A DNA stretch of 64,000 bases from Liolophura sinensis (taxonomy: Eukaryota > Mollusca > Polyplacophora > Chitonida > Chitonidae). Below are positions 43,088-54,553 of the stretch, in pieces. Location of the stretch: the NCBI RefSeq assembly GCF_032854445.1, contig NC_088297.1, positions 18,859,127-18,923,126 of the forward strand, written 5' to 3'. The notes under the pieces were generated by a model. It saw only the letters and a program-made list of their open reading frames with translations. It did no database searches and was not told the DNA's origin. A program made the position numbers and the translations under genes. Each line of letters starts with the position of its first letter. Positions within the stretch are counted from its first letter, which is position 1.

Positions 43088-44449
43088 ACTGTAAGACTGT
43101 AGACATTCCCCCCACTACCCCCCCACCCGAGTCTTTTTTGCAACTAAGTCCTTAACCGTTCTATTTGTTCGGTTAGTGCGAGTATGAACATATTCATTAT
43201 TTGTACCACTGCCGTATAGTTGTATTTCAAAAGTATAAATATGGCAACGACACATAAAATACATGTACAATCCGTCAACCTTTCTTCGATCATGTAGCAA
43301 ACGTAATGAACAGCTCATTCCACAAGCTAACAGATTTAACTTCTTAAACGGACCATGACAAACTTTGTAAACTTTGAGTTTGTTGACATTCACGCAGTTA
43401 AGATCAACTATTTGGCAGTAGCTCAAGTGGTCAAGCAGCGCTACAGATAATTTTCAGAGGTAGTGCAGTACTCCCTACTTTTCCAACACGGGGATTACTG
43501 GGTAAGACTACCGCAGTAAACATTTTTTGAGAATACTCAACACTTCACTATTTTAGGTCCCCAGCAATACACCTGGAAAGTATGAAGTTCATTGAGTGAA
43601 AGGGGGCTGAGAAAATCGAAAGACAAACACGTGCATACATGTGCATACGGTGAACGTATATAGGTCTACATACAGACCTACCGGTACAGAAATTCTTGTA
43701 GTTACATGTATTCTATGTATGTCGATTGCCCAGATTTACAACTTATCATAACATTCTAGAGTGAATTAATTATTTCAGCTTAATCTGAGTGACGCACATA
43801 GGCCTACATTTATTTAGTACACCTCAGCCTATAGGCCTACTGGGTTTATTCTCCAGCAAAAACTCACTCACTGACAACTTTATTCATTTTGTGTTGATAG
43901 CGGGGATTGCAGTATTATTTTATTCTATGGTATCCTGCCTAATGCGACTGGTAATGTTTTTTTCCTTGTCGAAACATTTCAGTACACACGAAAAACTGCC
44001 GTTTTAGGATCAAGTCATAATACGCTTATGCTAAATCCAGGCCTACATGTCGTTTCGTATGCAGCTGACAGTCGGCGCATGCGCGCCGTGTAGATGGGGA
44101 CCATTTCGTAAATGACAAGTGAGCGGAGATGCTGGACTTTCTTAAACATGGATCTCAGGATTTTAACAGTCATGTTCCCTAGGATCCTAAGCATTGTAAA
44201 GGAGCGACTGGGCGGGCGTGGTAGGTTAGTAATCGCCTAGTTTCCAAAATTTTACAATTCTTCCAACCGGGGCGAAGGGGACCCAGCCAAGAGTACGCGA
44301 GCGTCAGAACAAATAAAAAAAAGCGTTGCGTAGCCATCCAGGGTTACATTAGAAGACAAAAAAAAATTTTTTTGCGCTTTTTTTATTGGCAATATATTGT
44401 ATAAATCCAAAGTGGTTCTAAACACTGGCTGTTCTCATGATTTCATTGC

Positions 44450-44545
44450 ATGACACCAGACATGATGCCACATTTAAGACACCATACATAATGGCATGTC
44501 CCACTGAATAGAGGATGTCTCAATGAAGACACCAGACAAGACACA
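44450..44545. repeat. Second cluster of the GACACCAGACAT repeat
   Basis: GACACCAGACATGATGCCAC, GACACCATACATAATGGCAT and GACACCAGACAAGACACATC; same motif as 42395-42500, less regular. Confidence 0.7.
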
Positions 44546-44819
44546 TCATTTCAAGGCAACGATCTTTTTTAAAACCTCTTTTTGTTTACTGACATATAAT
44601 CATAAGTAAGTTTTTAAACTGAAATGATTCTGAACTAGACAAAAATAAATATCCAGAAAGTGCAACTTAAAATAAGTATAATATTGGTACGAATTACTTT
44701 CCTACCATCACCAGTCTATTTTGGGTGATACAGGTCAAGTTGTTCCTGTAACTGGACCCATGGACAGTTTTGGATAGAGAGCATTTTCAGCAGAAGAGAA
44801 ACAAGAACATAAAACAACT

Positions 44820-47695
44820 GTAAATGCATCAGATTTATTCTTCACAACTCACAACTCAAATTACGTGACAAACTTCTCCAAAAAATAAACTTACAAATTC
44901 CATATAATAGCAAACATAATTACAACCGAGACAAATTCTGTTTTAAACGCTTCAAGGAAAAAATTATAATAACTGGTAAATATATTTGATAACCATTCAC
45001 ATTTCAAAGCAACTATTGTAGGCAACCATCAGCCTGTTTAATGAAAGAAAATCAAGGTTTCAAATGTGATGTATTTAGTTTTTCATGCATTAGGCTGGAC
45101 TAATCAGAGGTGCATTTAACGTCAAGTCAAAACTTAAATCTTTAACCCATCTATATTCTAATACAAAACCCAGTGGGCTTTCAAGATCAGATTTAAGCTA
45201 ACACCATGTAACACTAGTTTTAAATCCCAAAGGAAAGACAAGAATAGTATCAAAAGTTTTTATGTACATGTACAAAATTAAATGGCATTTACAATCGCGA
45301 ACAAGTACATGTGCATATCACAACTTCAAGCAAGATAACCATGGTCAAATTACATCAGAAGAGCAGCCCACAATGCAACGGGGCTATCACTCATAATCTC
45401 CCGGGAAAAACAAACATCAAATGCACTAGGATCACAAAACAGGAAGCAGTCCACTTCGACCATCATGCAGAAGATGAGAAAATGAATCAGATTGATTGGC
45501 CTTAAATATGACATCAACTGAGATATGGCTGTGTGCATAAGCCTGTTGTGTTATGTTACATATTGTACACATCCATTCAGTTATAATTACCCTTGTGGCT
45601 TTTTCATAGTTCTTTGAAAACCGTTTTCAACACGAAGTTGTACAAAGGTGAAATTCTTCATTTGTCTGTTTCCATTTAAACACTTTGAAACAACTAAAGA
45701 TTGTGAAGATACAGAATCGACGCTGATTGGCTGACAGTGCAGATAGGGTTGCCTGGGTTAAACCGTGCAGCTTTGGTCATGCTTTAACAAATCTGCTGAG
45801 GATAGGTATAGCTTAGACTTGCCTATCTCTAACACTGTCAGCAAATCAGAAACGATTCTGTATACCTTTAAAGAAAGAAAACAATTAATATCTATACATA
45901 TACAATAACAAAATGTAAATCAGTATTAACAATATTATCTAAATTGTATTCCCCATCATCCCATCCTTTGTTCCCACAAAAAAATAAGCTCTTTTGTCAC
46001 ATAAGGGTTCATTGTGAAGTCATCAAAGACAAAAACGTTAGCCAAAATCTGTCGAGCACCAGTGTCAAAGGTATGTTATGGGCATAAATTAACCATTGAA
46101 AACATGTCCAAACCTCAAGGCAAATTGTTAAACACATTTTATCTAATGTCAGGTATACAAAGGGAAGAAGAATCTTTTCTATGAAAATCAGCTGAAATTT
46201 CTAGTCCACTAGTGTATGCCCAAAACCAAATTTAGCCAATTTAGTCAAAGGTTAGGCACTCTGAATTTCCGTGTGACATTAGCTGATCAGCTGACAATCC
46301 TCATCCCTGTATACACGTAGCATGATTCTATAAGGTAAAAGTTGTCTGAGGTCTGTAAACATACCAAAAAAAAAAAAAAATGAGAAACTAGTGAAGCAAA
46401 ATTGAGAAATTCAAAGGATAATTCGAATGAAGAGAGTACCCTAAATAACCTATAAGTTGCTCATTTTCCCAGATTCTGGGAGTTTTACTGATTTTAGAAA
46501 GGTGCTTTGAGAGATGTTTGGAAGGTTGGAAAATGTACATTTTAACACCAGAAGTAAGATCTCACGACAATTATTTGCCTCCAAAAATGTTATTGTGGTC
46601 GAATTTTTAGGTCATTTAGGGTATCTATATGTATGCAGCCAATATATCGTCTTCAGAGCACAGCATCATTTCAAAAGTGCATCTAGTCAATATCTGACCT
46701 TCACAAGAAAATATCTTCAATAAAAGGCATAAATGGAACACTGAAATGGTCATCTGGGTATTTTCAAGCATCAATCAAGCAAATTACATGTATCTATTCC
46801 ACAAAATATTCACCTACAGCAGTCAAAACAACAAGCACAAAAGTAATGTAACGGAAAATACTCTGTTAAATATTCCAATATTCATTTTTAAATTCTGCAG
46901 CAGTCCCAAGAAGGAAATTTGTCTTCTTCAAAAAAACAACTGTCAGAGTAAGAGTAAGAGCAGACCTAATTTAAGTCAGCCTTACCAAAACGATTAGACC
47001 AAACACTTCAAGTTTCCTTTTAAGTGAAAAGTCTCAAATGAATCTGGCACATGACGTATGAACCGACATCTGTTTTCTTGTGAAGGAAGTTGAAAACTTT
47101 ATTCAGGACCATAACATCAGGCCAGCTACAAATAAATCCAGAAGGCTCCTTATATAGTTTTCATATTATTTTTTTTACATGTTTGTGTTGCAGTGAATGA
47201 AATGCAATTAAACATGAATAAAGTTTGAGGTTCTTCTGTGGACTTTTCTGACAAGCTCAGACGGAGAGAAGTCAACGATTTCAGATGCTAAATACGTTTT
47301 AATTGCTACTGAACGTTATACCGAAAATCCGAAATATACATGTTGAACTTTGTTTAATAAATACATGAGTACCTGTAATTAATGTGGAAATACAACGTGC
47401 AGTACTGCATGTACATTTATGTCTGTATTTCATAAGAAAGTACATGTCTAACAATATATGTGTGTTTGGCAGGGAAAAAAAATCTGTGATATTGCTGTGC
47501 TTTAGTCTATTCATTCAGGCCCAAAAAGTTCACTGTAGAACCTCAAATTTTTTGGCATTTCTCTTTTCACTGTAAAAAACGTGAAAACAAAACCATGACG
47601 ACCATATGTGAAATCCAGATGGAATGGTCTTCTATTTACGGCTTCTATCAAATTGCAAGAACTGGTTCATTCAATTTGGATCACACTGAAGAATT
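44820..47695 (-). other. AT-rich stretch after ZnF1, possible long 3' UTR
   Basis: No gene is seen. On the minus strand AATAAA occurs near 47097-47103 and near 44831-44836, so the ZnF1 message could end at either. Apart from one small MITE (45712-45860) it lacks the SINEs that crowd the rest of the window, which fits transcribed 3' UTR. Weak inference. Confidence 0.35.
45712..45860. repeat. MITE family 2, copy 1 (TA-flanked, mariner-like)
   Basis: Starts CAGAATCGACGCTGATTGGC and ends with the inverted CGATTCTG, bounded by TA at 45710-45711 and 45861-45862. 149 bp, non-coding. Confidence 0.8.
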
Positions 47696-49270
47696 TCATA
47701 CAGACTTTCTTCGTTCTTGACGCCTTGGAACATTTGGCATAAGGTCCATAGCAATGTAACTTTCACTCCTGTTTGGGAAACCCTGATCTTCCACTTCATC
47801 CACAGCATTAGTCCCCATCTTCGTGACCTGGCTTGTGAGTCTATCAATATCACTGGTTTGAGTTGAGGCATTTCGGGCATCGATGTCCTCCAAATCTGAA
47901 TCGGAGTCGTCCGGCTTCCCATCATCGAGGTTCGCATAATCATGAAGAGCTTGGTTCAGCCATTCACGGTTACTCTGGCCGGGGTTCGCTTGCGTGGACG
48001 TTGAAGTGCTGCGTGCTGCTTTGCTCCTTACATGCTTCCTCTGATGGGTCATCAGTGCTCGCTTTGATTTTAACATGCGGAAACATGTCGGGCATTTATA
48101 CAATCCTGGGGGTGAGTCTTTGTCGGAGTGTTTACTGCGATGCGTTTCCATGCTGTCTTTGCGCCGGAACAGTTTGAAGCAAAAGTCGCACTCATATGGC
48201 CATTCATCTGTGTGGATCAGAATGTGGTTGCGCAGTGACGGCTTCTGACGGAAAGTCTTATGGCAAAATCGACACTCAAACGGTCGGAAATCAGAGTGAG
48301 TCTTCATATGCTGGACCAAAGCAGTCTTGCGTGGAAATTTTTTCTCACAAGTCTCGCACTGGAATGGTAAATCTCCAGTGTGGAGACGTTCATGGCTGAT
48401 CAAGTCTTTGCGTGCGATAAAAGAGCGGCCACAAAACTTACACTTGTGAGGCCGGTCACCCGTGTGAATCTTTCGATGAGTCGACAGACCTGCGTAATCG
48501 ACAAAACGCTTGAGACAAAACTCGCATTCGTAATTCCTCTCTCCTGTATGCCAGCGTTTGTGTTTGGTCAGGGCGCGAGCTGTAGTAAAGCCCTTTTTAC
48601 ACAGCGTACACTGGAATGGTCTCTCTCCCGTGTGGGTCCGCATGTGAATCACCAGACGGAATTTTTCCTGGTATTTCTTGTCGCACACACTACACTGGTA
48701 TGCCATGTTGCCTGTGTGCAAACCTTCGTGTCGCTTAAGATGGTCGATTTGCGCATAGCTATTGCCACAAAACTCGCACTTATATGGCTTCTCACCTGTG
48801 TGGATCCGGATATGCCTAGTCAGGTTGCTAGAGCTTGGAAACATCTTCCCACAAGTTTCGCAGCGAAAGGTCTTCTCTGATGAATAGCGTTTCTTTTTTT
48901 TGGTTCCAGTGCCGCCGGCGCCCTGTGTTTGAGTTACACTGGTCTTTGTCACATCGACGGTTTCAGGCGGTGCCATTATACCCTCTGTTATGATGGCATT
49001 GTTTTGCACCAAACACTGGGGCACCACTTCACCATGCGAGACACCATCCAAACTGAACTGCGCATCCCCGGCCACTGCTGCTGTCTCACCCAACAGCTGT
49101 TCCTCTGTGATCAGCTCAACTGTTTCCATTGGTTGGCCTTTGTCATCGGTGCTCGTCTGGGCGAGTATCATCAGATTCTGAACATCCTCGGCATTCATCA
49201 GACTGTGCTCTGCAGTGGTGACTTCTGTCCCCCCCTCAGGGGAGACAATCACAAACTGGACGTTCATCAT
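47696..49270 (-). CDS. C2H2 zinc-finger protein ZnF1, ten fingers
   Basis: 524 residues in one coding exon, starting MMNVQFVIVSPEGG. The first 130 residues are acidic and Gln/Thr-rich, then a basic KKKKRYS patch. Ten C2H2 fingers in tandem run from about residue 137 to 420 (for example FRCETCGKMFPSSSNLTRHI; HKCKFCGRSFIARKDLISHE), most joined by TGEKP/TGERP-type linkers, which indicates DNA binding. The tail is acidic (DDGKPDDSDSDLEDIDARNA). Probably a nuclear transcription factor; the target is unknown. Two possible acceptors (GTTGTCAG and CTGCACAG) lie just upstream, so a 5' UTR intron is likely. ZnF2 is a probable relative. Confidence 0.93.
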   Translation of the reverse strand: MMNVQFVIVSPEGGTEVTTAEHSLMNAEDVQNLMILAQTSTDDKGQPMETVELITEEQLLGETAAVAGDAQFSLDGVSHGEVVPQCLVQNNAIITEGIMAPPETVDVTKTSVTQTQGAGGTGTKKKKRYSSEKTFRCETCGKMFPSSSNLTRHIRIHTGEKPYKCEFCGNSYAQIDHLKRHEGLHTGNMAYQCSVCDKKYQEKFRLVIHMRTHTGERPFQCTLCKKGFTTARALTKHKRWHTGERNYECEFCLKRFVDYAGLSTHRKIHTGDRPHKCKFCGRSFIARKDLISHERLHTGDLPFQCETCEKKFPRKTALVQHMKTHSDFRPFECRFCHKTFRQKPSLRNHILIHTDEWPYECDFCFKLFRRKDSMETHRSKHSDKDSPPGLYKCPTCFRMLKSKRALMTHQRKHVRSKAARSTSTSTQANPGQSNREWLNQALHDYANLDDGKPDDSDSDLEDIDARNASTQTSDIDRLTSQVTKMGTNAVDEVEDQGFPNRSESYIAMDLMPNVPRRQERRKSV

Positions 49271-50352
49271 TGAAGCTGTGCAGAGTTACCAAACCTGACA
49301 ACATAAAAACAGGACATAGGTATTACTCTATATATGAACAAGCTGAACATAGCCTTTAAATTTGCATTTTCAAATTCACAAATTACAAATTTACACGTAT
49401 GTAGGGATAATGTACACCAAGGGCACTGACATGTAGTTAGTCTTACTGTTTTGACGATGGGCAGTGACAAAAATCTAAAAGTGTCTAAAATGGTACGTCT
49501 AAATGTCACTGCTGTCTGTCTAAATCTGCTTAGTAATGCTGTTTGTCAGAAGGGATTGTTCTCAAAATGAGAAATCTTAATCACCAGAACAGCACAAAAA
49601 ATTTGAAAGACATGCAATATATCTGTATATAACAATGAATTCTACTTCACTCATGATAACAAAGCTAGATGCCTTTGATACATACTTGCTCCCCATGTTT
49701 ATAACTTAAACAGTTGATCTGCAGGCCAAACATGACAGACTGTCAGCGATGTATCAGAACTATCTGCAGGAACTTGTGGTACTCCAGAAATGTCGACTCA
49801 GCTTATTGCAGGTGCAGGAGTACCTACACGTACACTGCGTTGAATGGAACTAATAGAATGAAGGCAATGTATTTTTTTTTTCAACTATAAATATGTTTAT
49901 ATTTTGTTATTGTTTTAAAGTATGTTTACCTTCCCAAAACGCAGGGCTAGATTATCGTTCACTGAATGGAAAGGAGGTGAGAGTTTGAAACATGCGCCAG
50001 GTTTATTTGAAAGATAGGGACAGACTAAGTGTTACGATAAATGTCAAAACATTACAACACACTACTAGCTGCGTGAAGACTAGCACTGTAGCAGTTGGGC
50101 CTACACGACACGTACATGTAGATGAAAGATTTTCAGGAGCTACATGTAGTTGCCACATGCAAAATGAATGGCATTTTAAAAAGGCCTCTCCACAACAGTA
50201 CATCGCAACAGTTGCTTTAGAAAACTAAATAAGAGTAAGACATACACTGTCTTTCGTCACTTATACCGGTATTCATTTTTAGCACAAAACACGTGCTGCA
50301 GTCTATAGTTGTTGTTGTTAACTCTCCACGCACTTGCGGCCTTATAAAAACT

Positions 50353-50363
50353 GCCGCCATGTT
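50353..50363 (-). promoter_or_regulatory. YY1-like site, candidate ZnF1 promoter region
   Basis: The minus strand reads AACATGGCGGC, matching the YY1 core often found just after transcription starts. It lies about 1.1 kb upstream of the ZnF1 ATG in the sense orientation. A second AAAATGGCGA is at 50574-50583 on the plus strand. Confidence 0.35.
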
Positions 50364-51421
50364 CCCTACCACGGAGTGCAAGATTCAACAAGCGACGCTT
50401 TCTTCAAGTCTGTTGAGATTTTTTAAGCAGCGCAATTGGTGGCGTCAAAATATCACTGGTGTGCAGGGGAACTCAGCCTGTCAAGAAATATTATTCACAA
50501 AAACATTCATATTACCTCAGTAATGCTAAGGAAATTGCGATCTCCGTGTGACTGCCCTTTTCGACCTTGGAACAAAATGGCGAAATGGTGTGGCACGGGA
50601 GAGTGCTCACGAGGGAGCAGTCCGTGATTTTCAGAGACTGTTGTGAAACTCAATGGTTGTCTCCCCTGAGTTGTAGATGACGGCGAAAAGTGTGCACAAT
50701 TATCCAACTTATTTGGACACACCCCAACCTAATGTCGCACCATGCACATTAACACAAAGAAGAAAGTAATGTGAAATGAATTTGTAAGTGCCTCATTAGT
50801 GTTGTCAGCTTTCTCCTGCTTTCTATTTTTTTTCTCAAAGATTGCTATTTTTTTTTACAGTTAGGCTAGCCGCGCTTAATACATTTGGTGATAACAATGA
50901 ATTCCACTACCCCAGACTGGAGACGAATGAATTTTTAAAAAGTATAGAAAAAGGAATTTATATGGAAGCCGATACCGGCCATGTGTACTTTCGTCCTTTC
51001 TGCTGATTTTTTTTAGACCAGGGGTGCGTTCCATTCGTCGATATGACCGCTACCGGAGGACACAGTGTGCCGTTACAATGTTGCGGAAGTCGAGACAGGT
51101 CGCATGGGGTAAGGCGCTACAATACATCCCACCGACTCCACCGACGTCAGACTCGGTGCCGGCAGTGGTGCCACTAGTTTGGTACAGTGGCTAATAGAAC
51201 GCCACGTCAGTGGCCACTGCCTCCTTTAGCGGCCACCAGAGAGCGAATGGAACGGACGAGGAAAAAGTGCAATAGGGTAGGCTACACATGTACGTAGATT
51301 TCGTTTTGTGTTTGGTCCCATTGATTCCGCTGGCAGCTTTATAATTGTACAGTCGTATAATGATATAATCGTATATACCGGCCAAATGCTAAGTTTGAGC
51401 ATGCCTGGTGTTGAAGGAATA

Positions 51422-51548
51422 CAGAATCGACGCTGATTGGCTGACATTAGGTATAGGATTTCCTGGGTTAAATCTTGATGTCTAGGCCACGCTTGAATGT
51501 ACTCTACCTAAAATTCTCTTGCACAGCAGCCAATAAGAATCGATTCTG
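51422..51548. repeat. MITE family 2, copy 2 (TA-flanked)
   Basis: Starts CAGAATCGACGCTGATTGGC and ends ATCGATTCTG, bounded by TA at 51420-51421 and 51549-51550. 127 bp. Confidence 0.8.
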
Positions 51549-51734
51549 TATCCATTTAAGCTCCCGAATAAGATCGGATTCGTTAACAAACTGGTTCTAT
51601 GGCGCATGGCTTTGTAATTATATAGTGCTGTGTAGGAATAAAATGTCACATGTACATGTAGGTCCATTGGAGTTTTGAATGCGGGCGCCTCGATATGGCA
51701 GAAATACTGTCCACGTGCACGGCGTTAATCCACA

Positions 51735-51880
51735 ATCATTGTTTTTTAATGAATTGGGTGGGTTTCCCCGGGCTCTGATCGGATTCCTCCAACCATAATG
51801 CTGAACTCCCCCCCCCCCCCCACACCACCCCCGACACACACTCATCGCCGTAAAACAACAATCAAACAAATTAATTAACA
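51735..51880 (+). repeat. SINE family 1, degenerate copy with C14 run
   Basis: GGGTTTCCCCGGGCTCTGAT, CAACCATAATGCTGAACTCC, a C14 run, then CGCCGTAAAACAACAATCAA. Confidence 0.6.
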
Positions 51881-52194
51881 GCGTTCTTGATTATTAGAAA
51901 TGTTCATTACGTTCTCAAAAGACAAGTCGTTCTAAACAGTGTGCTCTTGTTTTTCTATTGCTTATCATTCTTTATATAACTCCAGTTGTGCTCGTAAAGA
52001 CGCTGCGTAGCACATGCAGACTAGAATGGTGTGCTTTAGGCAGATTGGAATTGACTTGTGTGGGCGATCATGCCCATTTCTAATCAACGGTCTTGATTTA
52101 AACTAGAAGTTATTGAAGGCATTGGGGACTGGTGAATGAAACTGGTCAGCAAAATATATCTGGAAAACATGACGTAAACAAGCAGATGCTTGGA

Positions 52195-52272
52195 CTCACA
52201 GCGGCCGTATTGGTGAGAGGCTCCAGGGTCATTACACCGTCTTGTCACGCTAACCACAGAGGCCCCAGATGA
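52195..52272 (-). repeat. SINE family 1 head fragment
   Basis: CGTATTGGTGAGAGGCTCCA and GTCACGCTAACCACAGAGGC, the tRNA-like head read from the other strand. Confidence 0.5.
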
Positions 52273-52381
52273 AAGAACGTGGAAAGTTATTTACAAAAAT
52301 GGTCTTTAACACTTCTTTCTTTTTTCAGGGGAAAAGAGTTGACAATATTTTAGTATGATGGGTATTTGGGACCACTTCTTA

Positions 52382-52384
<3 letters not shown>

Positions 52385-52433
<49 letters not shown>
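52385..52433. repeat. TA dinucleotide microsatellite
   Basis: About 24 TA units. Confidence 0.95.
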
Positions 52434-52438
<5 letters not shown>

Positions 52439-52659
52439 CTTTGCATAATATGGTGTTCTAAATAAAGATGAATGTCAAATAAATTTATTTCAATGGAATG
52501 TTTGTACCAAATTTATTTAAATCTCTCTAAAGATAAAATCGACAAAAATATTGAAGACCACATTCACGACTAACTTTTCGCACTCTTTCATCTGAAGTTA
52601 ACGTGATTTTAATGTTTTCTTCACCTTTAAGTCAGGAGGTATGTCAACTATACCTGGCT

Positions 52660-52765
52660 AATGTAGGGTGGTATAAGTCGAGTCCACCCATAAACATTGG
52701 CCGTCGTCATACAAGTGAAAATTTTTTCAGCATGCCGTTGAAAACCTATCAAATAAACAAACAGA
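52660..52765 (+). repeat. SINE family 1 fragment
   Basis: CATTGGCCGTCGTCATACAA, GCCGTTGAAAACCTATCAAA, tail TAAACAAACAG. Confidence 0.55.
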
Positions 52766-53984
52766 CAAATGTATTCAAATGTTTTTATTGTATAACAGAC
52801 CACCATTAGAACGTCCAAAATTATACAAGAATTACGGTATTTTAACAACACATGTCCACTAAACAAAATGCCAGTTGCTCGCCAAAAATATATATGGTTC
52901 ACTCCGGGCATTGCCTTTGTGCCCACTTATAAAACGGACTTCCGTCGAACATGTACATGTATATGTGAACAGTTGTAAACACTAATTAAATAACAAATAA
53001 ATAAATACTTGTACATGTTTCTCTCACAATCGTGTAATATATGTATATATGTAGGCCTATCTTCTAAAATCGTGTAATTTTTAAGTAAAAAAGGAAAACT
53101 AAAAGCAGACACTCCGTAAAGTGATTAGCTGCATGGTTTGGTCTATATTCCAAATTTCACATGAACATTTTATCGCTGATCATTTAACAGTATCAGTGAC
53201 ATATATAAGGGAAGGTCCATTCTCCCTTGGAAAAAGATCACACTTAGGCCTACATCTTCTGCAGCGAATTCATTAATCGACATCGACTCAAACAAACAAA
53301 TAGAGCACTGGCGTTTCAAATGATTCAATAATGTTAACAAGTATAATTAGTAATCCACATTAACAACCAATATTAACAATTTAATTAACAAGTCATTCTA
53401 AAACGTAACAGAGTACAGTAATACCTGGAATGCTCAAATAGCATAATGTGGGCAAACAACTCTCACCTTACCAATATCAATTCAATTAATTTTTGGCTTT
53501 GAATGAAGTCCATAACGAAATACTAGGTTTTCAAATAAGTACTATATTCGGTAGATGATATCATATTTGACATAAAGACAAGATCCAAAAACTTAACAAA
53601 CCGTAATAAAAATTGTTTGTTTCCAGCTAGGATTTATATAGTAGTGTCCAATCAGACCCAGCCATTGGAAGCATTATCTTACACTCGAAAAACCACATCT
53701 CCTACCCCATCCACACCACTCCCTTCATACTCCGATCCCACCCACCCTCAGAACAAACCCACCAGAAGTAATCTCCAAGCATGCATTCAGTTATTTTGAT
53801 GCATCCATTCACACTCTTTAACACTGCCTTTTTGGCCAATCTTATCAGCTTTAATTTGTGCACTGTCCACTCTTACTAAATTCAATTTATTCTGATTGCT
53901 TCGGGTTTGCACCTTCCCTTCATACACACATTCCCACCCGGCTTGGCCCTTCCATGTACATGTTCCTAATTCACTACTAAGCCC

Positions 53985-54095
53985 TAGCTTCTGCCATCTG
54001 TAAGCCCTGTCTTCTGCCATCGGTAAGCCCTGTCTTCTGCAATCGGTAAACCCTGTCTTCTGCCATCTGTAGAAGCCCTATCTTCAACCATCTGT
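53985..54095. repeat. About 27-bp tandem repeat, four units
   Basis: CCCTGTCTTCTGCCATCGGT-type units just downstream of ZnF2, probably within or near its 3' UTR. Confidence 0.8.
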
Positions 54096-54553
54096 CTGTT
54101 ATCATACATAGCATTACTTATGTAGTACAACTTCACAAAAAAATCACTTTCCTGACGAGTCATCACAAAAATACCTTTGGCTCCACTCACTTTTTTGCAA
54201 TTTGATAACATCTCATAAAACACTACAAATACATCGTTTCATTCCTTTGCAGAAACTTTCAGTTAATTTCTTCCTTGCCTACAACCTTTCCTCAAAAATG
54301 AATTTTCTTGCACCTAAAAACCACAACTCTAAACTGTATCAGCTTGTTCTGGGTTTGTACCCTTCCCCTCCATCAATAAAAAAATCATTCATCACCCTCT
54401 AAGCTTGTTGTATTTCTTAAAAACAACACACTTCTGTACTTAGCGGCCTGTCACCCTAGCACGAATGCATTAATTCGTATCTTCCCTGCATTTTCTTCTA
54501 CTCCTCTCTACTATCCTTCATAATACCAGCACTTTACATTCACTCAAACTTCC

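Larger units (their letters stand above)
41650..44820. other. Intergenic stretch between RLC gene 2 and ZnF1
   Basis: No convincing gene. Contains short tandem repeats, a hairpin (42962-43087), a tRNA-like SINE head and a GC-rich patch near 44060-44300. A 30-codon frame from 44150 (MDLRILTVMFPRILSIVKER) has no support as a gene. Confidence 0.5.
49275..53985. other. Stretch upstream of ZnF1 to the 3' end of ZnF2
   Basis: No credible protein gene. Holds the candidate ZnF1 promoter (near 50353), a MITE (51422-51548), decayed SINEs, a C14 run at 51808-51821 and a TA run at 52385-52433. A minus-strand AATAAA at 53886-53891 may end the ZnF2 message. Confidence 0.5.

Noticed and set aside
44150-44240. 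Short plus-strand first exon (MDLRILTVMFPRILSIVKER) with a GTAGGT donor
   Set aside because: No downstream plus-strand coding exon was found to join it, and the donor is ordinary by chance.
47863-49273. Several plus-strand frames of 60-166 codons
   Set aside because: They are opposite the ZnF1 fingers and reflect the repeated finger codons.
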